Source of the DNA: Staphylococcus agnetis
GTDB lineage: Bacteria > Bacillota > Bacilli > Staphylococcales > Staphylococcaceae
Assembly (NCBI RefSeq): GCF_002901865.1
Contig: NZ_PPQF01000016.1
Coordinates: 1 to 64,000 of the forward strand
Length of the DNA stretch: 64,000 bases
Direction of reading: 5' to 3'
Shown: in pieces, positions 60,030-64,000 of the stretch
Layout of the letters: each line of letters opens with the position of its first letter
How positions within the stretch are numbered: position 1 is the stretch's first letter
Translations under genes and position numbers: made by a program
The notes under the pieces: model-generated
Seen by the model: the letters and a program-made list of their open reading frames with translations, nothing else
What the model was told of the DNA's origin: nothing
Database searches by the model: none

Positions 60030-60707
60030 TTAACTTGGTGTCATTGTATTTTTCGTACGACGATTCACAGGGTCTAACTTCTTCTCAAGCATACGCAAAA
60101 GTACATCAACAATCAATACAATAAGCACAATTGGTAACGCACCCGCTACAATAAAAAGTGTCCCGTCTGTAGCATTCGTTCCACGTATAATTAAATCGCC
60201 AAGGGTAGGAGCTCCGATAAAAGACCCTACCGCTACTACGCCAATAGCAACAACAAGTGCAATACGCAAACCACCAATGATAACTGATAATGACAGCGGT
60301 AATTCAATCATACGAAGAACTTGATTACGCGTCATACCCATACCTTTACCTGCATCTTTGATATTCGCATCCACCCCTTGTATGCCTGTATACGTATTTT
60401 TAATGATCGGTAATAGTGCATATAAAAAGACAGCAAATATCACGGTATTCATTCCCAAGCCGATACCTAACATTAAAATGGCTAACATCGCAATGACAGG
60501 GACCGTTTGAATCACATTCGCGAGTGTAATGACCGCAGTCGATAATTTTCCGTAGCGCGCGATGATGATACCTAATGGGATACCTACAAGTGCTGCAAAT
60601 AACACACCATAAATCGACATTAAAAGATGATTCATAAAAAGTTCCCATAAATAGCCAAAGTTCGTTTGATAATACGTCCAAAGTTGTTGTAAAAGATGAC
60701 CATTCAT
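60030..60707 (-). CDS. opuCD: Osmoprotectant ABC transporter permease
   Basis: Membrane subunit of 225 residues with about five spans and the BPD-transport EAA-type loop (KDAGKGMGMTRNQVLRMIELPL). One of two permeases of the OpuC system for glycine betaine, carnitine and choline. The ATG overlaps the stop codon of opuCC by one base. Confidence 0.93.
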   Translation of the reverse strand: MNGHLLQQLWTYYQTNFGYLWELFMNHLLMSIYGVLFAALVGIPLGIIIARYGKLSTAVITLANVIQTVPVIAMLAILMLGIGLGMNTVIFAVFLYALLPIIKNTYTGIQGVDANIKDAGKGMGMTRNQVLRMIELPLSLSVIIGGLRIALVVAIGVVAVGSFIGAPTLGDLIIRGTNATDGTLFIVAGALPIVLIVLIVDVLLRMLEKKLDPVNRRTKNTMTPS

Positions 60708-61648
60708 TATTTTTGGCCTCCTTTGTCATCATCAAAGTAATGATGTTTTTCTAAAAATTTTTGTGCCACAATGGCAGGTTCTTGACCTTGTCCATCTGCT
60801 TGATAATTTAAATGTTGCATTTCTTTAGTAGAAATTTTGCCTTCTAATTTTTTAATAATTGGTTTGAGTTCAGGACGTTCTTTCAATAGTTGGTCGGAAG
60901 CTAAAGGGCTTGCATCATAAGGTGGGAAGAAACGTTTATCATCTTTTAAAACCTTTAAATGATATGCCGCAATTCGGCCATCTGTTGAGTACCCTACAGC
61001 CACATCTAAACTGCCATTTTGAAGCGCATCATAGACAAGTCCAATTTGCATTGGTCGGCTATCTCCAAATTTAAACCCATATTTACGTTGAAATGCAGGG
61101 TAGCCATCTACTTCACGATTTTGCCATGTTGTATCCATACCAAGTCTTAAATCTTTCGCATGTTTTTCAAGGTCAGAGACCGTTTCTAAATGATATTTTT
61201 TAGCGGTTTCTTGTGTCACCATTAACGCAAACGTATTATCAAAGCCGTAAGAGTTAAAAAATGTTTGTTGGTATTTGTCTTTAAAACCCTTTTGCGTCGC
61301 GGCCATTGCCTTTTTCGAATCTATAATCGGCTTCATTTGGAGCGTCCCAGTTAAATCTGTACCGGTATAACGCGTCCCCGACATGTTCGCCTGACCATTT
61401 ACGATGGCATTATGTTGAATCGTGCTTGAACCTAAGTTGTTAATAATTGTCGGTTTAATCTTACCTTTTGTATCATGTTCTATCAGTAGTCTCAACATAT
61501 GAGACATAATTTGAGATTCTGACGTTGAAAGTGCTGTAATTTGAACTTCATCCGGTGCCGATGCATTTTTCAAACCTGGTAAACTGCATCCAGATAACAC
61601 CATGAGGCACAGCACAACAACTGCTACATACTTGTGATAACGTGTCAT
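60707..61648 (-). CDS. opuCC: Osmoprotectant-binding lipoprotein
   Basis: Substrate-binding protein of 313 residues. Lipoprotein signal with lipobox LSGC (cysteine at about 21) and a type II periplasmic-binding fold; YTGTDLTGTLQ and GLVYDALQNGSLDVAVGYSTDGRI are typical of OpuAC/ProX-type proteins for quaternary amines. GGAGGGGG suits ATG 61648 (MTRYHKY) rather than the in-frame TTG 61663 it overlaps. Anchored outside the membrane with OpuCB and OpuCD. Confidence 0.94.
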   Translation of the reverse strand: MTRYHKYVAVVVLCLMVLSGCSLPGLKNASAPDEVQITALSTSESQIMSHMLRLLIEHDTKGKIKPTIINNLGSSTIQHNAIVNGQANMSGTRYTGTDLTGTLQMKPIIDSKKAMAATQKGFKDKYQQTFFNSYGFDNTFALMVTQETAKKYHLETVSDLEKHAKDLRLGMDTTWQNREVDGYPAFQRKYGFKFGDSRPMQIGLVYDALQNGSLDVAVGYSTDGRIAAYHLKVLKDDKRFFPPYDASPLASDQLLKERPELKPIIKKLEGKISTKEMQHLNYQADGQGQEPAIVAQKFLEKHHYFDDDKGGQK

Positions 61649-61666
61649 CATATCCCCCTCCAATGT

Positions 61667-62302
61667 TTATCTAGACACCTTTAATCCTTTTGGTACAATC
61701 CACTTTTCAATACGTGACAAACAAAAATCTACAAGTAACGCGAGTGCGGTAATTAAGATTGTCGCCGTAATGATCATATTCGCATCATATAAGTTTAATC
61801 CGTTGAAAATGTAATCACCGAGACCGCCTGCACCGATAAAACTCGCAAGTGTCGCCCAACTAATCACATAAACTGACGACAAGCGAATACCACTTAAAAT
61901 CATAGGTAATGCTAGCGGAAGTTCCACGCCTTTCATCAATTGAAACTCTGTCATACCCATACTTTTTCCTGCTTCACGTACATTTTTATCGATACTTTCC
62001 ACACCGATAATCGTATTATTTAAAATAGGTAATAACACATAGAAAAATAGCGCAACGATGGCTGGCACCTTCCCCACACCAAATAACGGAATCATCAACG
62101 CTAACACGGCTAATGTCGGTATCGTTTGAAGTACACTGGCAATCGTTAATGAAACTTTTGCCAAACGTTTTGTACGTGTTAATAAAATACCGAGGGGCAC
62201 TGAGAAAATGATTGCGAGTATGAGAGCAATGACAGAAATATATAAGTGTTCCATCGTTTTATTGAATAAATCATTCGCATTATTCACGATAAAATCCATC
62301 AT
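61667..62302 (-). CDS. opuCB: Osmoprotectant ABC transporter permease
   Basis: Membrane subunit of 211 residues, about five spans, with the coupling loop REAGKSMGMTEFQLMKGVEL that contacts the ATPase. Homologous to OpuCD at 60030. It overlaps opuCA by 4 bp (ATGA), indicating coupled translation and fixed stoichiometry. Confidence 0.93.
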   Translation of the reverse strand: MMDFIVNNANDLFNKTMEHLYISVIALILAIIFSVPLGILLTRTKRLAKVSLTIASVLQTIPTLAVLALMIPLFGVGKVPAIVALFFYVLLPILNNTIIGVESIDKNVREAGKSMGMTEFQLMKGVELPLALPMILSGIRLSSVYVISWATLASFIGAGGLGDYIFNGLNLYDANMIITATILITALALLVDFCLSRIEKWIVPKGLKVSR

Positions 62303-63480
62303 ACGCGCTCAACTCCAGCCTTATCAGAAGATACTGCATCTTCTGTTTCTGTAGTTTCATCGTCAGATTCCCCCCATATGCTGTCGTAAACAATATCAAC
62401 AAGATTTGCGCGCGTAATGAGTCCTACAATATGATGACCTTCATCAACCACAGGCACATTACGTACATTTCTTTTTAAAATCGTGCGCACAGAATCTTGT
62501 AATTTACTATCAAGTGGCACAGTATATACATCGCGTTGAATGACATCAATGAGCTCTGCGCGTGCACGTAACCCTTGATTGATGTCTTCAATGTCTAAAA
62601 ATCCTAATAATTTATTTTGATGATTGACGACAAATAACGTATCTATACGTTTTTGACGCATTAACTCAACTGCATCATTTAATGAGTGATCCGCCGTTAT
62701 CGTAATAGGTGTAATCATCGCATCTTCTACAGCACGCACATTAGGACGGTCTTGAATCAAACGGTTTTGACCAATAAAATCACGTACAAAATCATTTGCC
62801 GGATGTCTTAAAATATTATCAGGTGTATCGTATTGAATGACTTTCCCATGTGACATAATGCAAATTTTGTCAGCAAGCTTAATTGCTTCATCCATGTCAT
62901 GTGTCACAAATATAAATGTTTTGCCTAATTGTTGTTGAAGCTTCTTCACTAAGTCTTGCAACGTATCACGTGTAATCGGGTCTAGCGCCCCAAATGGTTC
63001 GTCCATCAAAATGATATCTTGTTCTGCAGCGAGCGCTCTAACAACACCGATACGCTGTTGTTGACCCCCAGATAATTCAGACGGATAACGATCTAAATAA
63101 TCTTCCGGTAAATCCACAAGTTTAATGAGTTCACGCGCTTTCTCATCTTTTTTCTCTTGAGACCACTTCAGTAATTTTGGTACTAATACAATATTTTCTC
63201 TAACTGTCATGTGTGGCATGAGCCCGATTTGTTGAATCACATAACCAATACTACGGCGCAATTCTACCGGATTCATTTGACGAACGTCTTTACCATTAAT
63301 CATAATTTGACCTTCAGTCGCTTCAATCATACGGTTAATCATGCGGAGTGCCGTCGTTTTACCACTCCCACTCGTGCCAATAAAGGCGACAAACTCCCCT
63401 TGTTGAATGTCTATCGTCATATTGTCTACAGCCTTTTTACTCCCAGCATAGACTTTTGATAAGTTTTTAATACTTAACAT
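62299..63480 (-). CDS. opuCA: Osmoprotectant ABC transporter ATPase with CBS domains
   Basis: ATPase of about 393 residues: Walker A GTSGSGKTTA, signature LSGGQQQRIGV, Walker B IILMDEPFGALD, switch histidine FVTHDMDEA, then two CBS domains (about 250-370) that in OpuA sense ionic strength or cyclic di-AMP. ATG 63480 (MLSIKNLSKVY) has AAAGGAATGG upstream; the longer reading from 63516 is not supported. First gene of opuCABCD. Confidence 0.95.
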   Translation of the reverse strand: MLSIKNLSKVYAGSKKAVDNMTIDIQQGEFVAFIGTSGSGKTTALRMINRMIEATEGQIMINGKDVRQMNPVELRRSIGYVIQQIGLMPHMTVRENIVLVPKLLKWSQEKKDEKARELIKLVDLPEDYLDRYPSELSGGQQQRIGVVRALAAEQDIILMDEPFGALDPITRDTLQDLVKKLQQQLGKTFIFVTHDMDEAIKLADKICIMSHGKVIQYDTPDNILRHPANDFVRDFIGQNRLIQDRPNVRAVEDAMITPITITADHSLNDAVELMRQKRIDTLFVVNHQNKLLGFLDIEDINQGLRARAELIDVIQRDVYTVPLDSKLQDSVRTILKRNVRNVPVVDEGHHIVGLITRANLVDIVYDSIWGESDDETTETEDAVSSDKAGVERV

Positions 63481-63808
63481 ATGTCCATTCCTTTCCCTTA
63501 ATGAATTTAAAAACACAAAAAGGACCCCTTGTGAATGTCATACAAAGCGTACTAAGTAAAAACAAGGCACAACAAGTCCTCAATCGCTATTATTTACGTT
63601 CATTAAATGTGCAGTATAAGTCATCTTAATACTTAGATGAAGGCAACCTGATGTCCATTTGATAACTGTTACGTACCCATCTTATGTAAACAGTTCACCT
63701 TTTTACTACACCAATCGGTCAGTTTCAATTCAAATGTTACACAAATATAAAGCCAAATTATGCACATTTGCACAATTTGGCTTTATCAACACATATTTTT
63801 TTATCCAT
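63481..63808. other. Intergenic region: opuC leader, candidate operator and tetR terminator
   Basis: A 13-bp stem ATAAAGCCAAATT / AATTTGGCTTTAT (63747-63759 and 63774-63786) ends the leftward tetR transcript. ACCAATCGGTCAGT at 63710-63723 resembles TetR-family half-sites. On the minus strand AGGAC near 63580 can pair with GTCCT near 63524 to give a hairpin followed by T residues shortly before opuCA, possibly an attenuator. An imperfect inverted repeat AGTAT..ATACT lies at about 63613-63633. No protein gene is supported here. Confidence 0.5.
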
Positions 63809-64000
63809 TTAGATATTATCGTGATTAAATACTGTCTCACGTTGCGTATAGGCTTTTAAACGATTCAGTACCGCTTCTCGCATCGTTTCATCAATCGCAC
63901 TAAATTCAAAAATTTCCGAGAGCCATAACCCATCAATGGCTAAACGCATAATGGTTGCATCTACAGGATCAACACCTTCATTAATGATTGTAGATTGCCA
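63809..64000 (-). CDS. TetR-family regulator, C-terminal part (truncated by window edge)
   Basis: The last 63 codons of a leftward gene, with stop TAA at 63811-63809. The residues GVDPVDATIMRLAIDGLWLS and the following acidic helix are typical of the C-terminal ligand-binding domain of TetR/AcrR regulators, where RLAxDGLWLS is a recurring dimer-helix motif. The DNA-binding part is beyond the window. It lies upstream of opuC in the same direction, separated by a terminator, and could control opuC; this is inference. Confidence 0.7.
   Translation of the reverse strand, partial: WQSTIINEGVDPVDATIMRLAIDGLWLSEIFEFSAIDETMREAVLNRLKAYTQRETVFNHDNI

Noticed and set aside
60400..60735. 111-codon leftward frame
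   Set aside because: Overlaps opuCD in another frame and has no ribosome site or homology features.

Overview
The window is a stretch of a Staphylococcus chromosome. The evidence is a SraP-type serine-rich adhesin with a KxYKxGKxW signal peptide, the argR-arcABDC-arcR arginine deiminase locus, a Bra/Nsa-type bacitracin-nisin detoxification module, OpuC, an FphF-like esterase, Mqo/Lqo, low GC, and strong AGGAGG-type ribosome sites. A complete glucuronide-degradation operon is present, which S. aureus lacks. It points to a beta-glucuronidase-positive species, possibly of the hyicus/intermedius side of the genus; that placement is an inference.

Layout. 1-1477: 5' part of a serine-rich repeat adhesin on the minus strand, broken by a one-base frameshift. 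2383-3975: L-lactate permease. 4011-7815: biotin operon bioD-bioA-bioF-bioW behind a BirA operator, with bioB missing. 8029-8924: LytTR regulator plus DUF3021 membrane protein. 9045-17278: a seven-gene glucuronide operon (KDPG aldolase, KDG kinase, GPH symporter, uxaC, uxuA, uxuB-type SDR, beta-glucuronidase). 17649-21507: AraC regulator divergent from a HAD phosphatase and a GH3 glycosidase. 21717-27689: MntR-controlled mntH, CtsR-controlled hsp20, a 45-aa membrane peptide, a flavoprotein dehydrogenase, a small membrane protein and an acyl-CoA synthetase. 27850-28169: a compact type I toxin-antitoxin locus with a LexA box. 28196-30779: a variant ornithine carbamoyltransferase, a secreted-protein pseudogene and an azoreductase. 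30962-38925: two back-to-back two-component/ABC-transporter modules of the antimicrobial-peptide resistance kind. 39171-42116: three membrane proteins, one of them DUF4064. 42680-46156: amino-acid permease, then an XRE-ImmA/IrrE protein with a partner of unknown function. 46351-50020: a structured RNA, an ICMT-type methyltransferase, Mqo/Lqo, a 36-aa peptide and an MFS exporter. 50321-56467: arginine deiminase locus. 56652-59101: a GTPase-less FeoB-like membrane protein and a Cys-tailed flavoprotein behind a perfect Zur box. 59247-63480: esterase and OpuC osmolyte transporter. 63809-64000: end of a TetR-type regulator.

How the parts fit. Glucuronides are imported intact, hydrolysed inside the cell and taken to pyruvate plus glyceraldehyde-3-phosphate by the 9-17 kb operon. 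The arc locus makes ATP from arginine under apparent ArcR and CcpA control. Metal homeostasis appears twice (MntR-mntH and the Zur operon). Stress control appears as CtsR-hsp20 and the LexA-linked toxin. The two most interesting loci are the SOS-linked toxin/antisense-RNA pair (27850-28169) and the Zur-boxed FeoB-like/flavoprotein operon (56652-59150), which looks like an uncharacterised zinc-acquisition system. No tRNA, rRNA, insertion sequence or CRISPR array was seen.
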